Assembly (NCBI GenBank): GCA_964427955.1
Contig: CAYRWY010000383.1
Location: 1 to 5,810, forward strand
Direction of reading: 5' to 3'
From: JACRBK01 sp964427955
Lineage (GTDB): Bacteria; Chloroflexota; Anaerolineae; Aggregatilineales; Aggregatilineaceae
Length of the DNA stretch: 5,810 nt
Shown: piece after piece, positions 5,473-5,810 of the stretch
Layout: each line of letters begins with the position of its first letter
Position numbering within the stretch: the stretch's first letter is position 1
Program-made: the position numbers and the translations under genes
The notes under the pieces: generated by a model
The model's input: the letters and a program-made list of their open reading frames with translations, nothing else
What the model was told of the DNA's origin: nothing
The model's database searches: none

Positions 5473-5810
5473 ATGAACGTCGGCGTATTGGCGCTGCAAG
5501 GCGCTTTCATCGAACACATCAAAACCCTGCGTGCCCTGGGCGCGAATGCCGTCGAGGTGCGCCTGCCGGAGCAGTTGGACGGGCTGGACGCACTCATCAT
5601 CCCTGGCGGGGAAAGCACGACCATCGGCAAGCTGGCGGTGACGTACAAGCTGCTGGAACCGCTGCGCCGGTTTGCCGCGACCCAACCCGTCTGGGGCACG
5701 TGCGCCGGGATGATCATGCTGGCCAAAGACATCGGGCGTGACCAACCGCTGATCGGCGTGATGGACATCCAGGTCAACCGCAACGCCTTTGGCCGCCAGG
5801 TGGACAGCTT
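5473..5810 (+). CDS. pdxT: Pyridoxal 5'-phosphate synthase glutaminase subunit (3' end outside the window)
   Basis: PdxT is a class I glutamine amidotransferase that hydrolyses glutamine and passes ammonia to PdxS, which builds PLP from ribose 5-phosphate and glyceraldehyde 3-phosphate. The visible 112 residues start MNVGVLALQGAFIEH, the family's typical N-terminus. They contain the oxyanion-loop PGGEST (44-49), the nucleophile elbow WGTCAGM with Cys77, and VNRNAFGRQ (101-109), a PdxT hallmark. The expected family length is about 190-200 aa, so roughly 40% is missing, including the His/Glu of the catalytic triad. The ATG is set by a strong GGAGG (5462-5466) 6 nt upstream. It follows panC by 97 nt in the same direction. 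pdxS, its obligate partner, is not in this window and may lie to the right or elsewhere. Confidence 0.96.
   Translation, partial: MNVGVLALQGAFIEHIKTLRALGANAVEVRLPEQLDGLDALIIPGGESTTIGKLAVTYKLLEPLRRFAATQPVWGTCAGMIMLAKDIGRDQPLIGVMDIQVNRNAFGRQVDS

Noticed and set aside
5406..5741. Plus-strand open frame overlapping pdxT in another frame, and minus-strand frames over the same stretch
   Set aside because: pdxT in its own frame from 5473 has clear family motifs and a strong ribosome-binding site and runs off the window end. The other frames are compositional shadows.

Overview
The window is GC-rich with densely packed genes. Gene content and protein style suggest a free-living bacterium, plausibly Chloroflexota (Anaerolineae-like). 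That assignment is a guess from general resemblance; there is no rRNA or other marker here. Two divergently transcribed blocks meet at about 2636-2717.

Left block, minus strand (reads right to left): an OmpR/PhoB-type response regulator (2635-1943), a membrane histidine kinase (1928-801), and a small exported or membrane-anchored protein with a Met/His/Gly-rich segment and a PepSY-like C-terminal region (695-147). A good intrinsic terminator follows at 116-75. The kinase's short extracytoplasmic loop is itself Met/His-rich, and so is the exported protein. This suggests a soft-metal (copper or silver) sensing and buffering module. The gap between the kinase and the Met-rich gene holds three identical hexamers at 11 and 22 bp spacing, just upstream of a -10-like sequence. 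This is the geometry expected of OmpR/PhoB-family binding sites, so the Met-rich gene is probably a direct target of the regulator.

Right block, plus strand: panB (2718-3572), panE (about 3575-4501), panC (4536-5375) and the first 112 codons of pdxT (from 5473, cut by the window end). PanB, PanE and PanC take 2-ketoisovalerate through ketopantoate and pantoate to pantothenate, the CoA precursor. No panD (the beta-alanine source) is seen. PdxT is the glutaminase subunit of pyridoxal 5'-phosphate synthase, so the block is a cofactor-biosynthesis cluster. A candidate promoter and a hairpin in the panC-pdxT gap suggest pdxT may be partly independently expressed.

The most notable points are an apparent ATC start codon for panE behind a near-ideal Shine-Dalgarno sequence, the phased repeats upstream of the Met-rich gene, and the matched Met/His-rich segments in sensor and target protein. 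No mobile elements, CRISPR arrays, tRNA or rRNA genes were seen. Positions 1-74 hold nothing I can identify.
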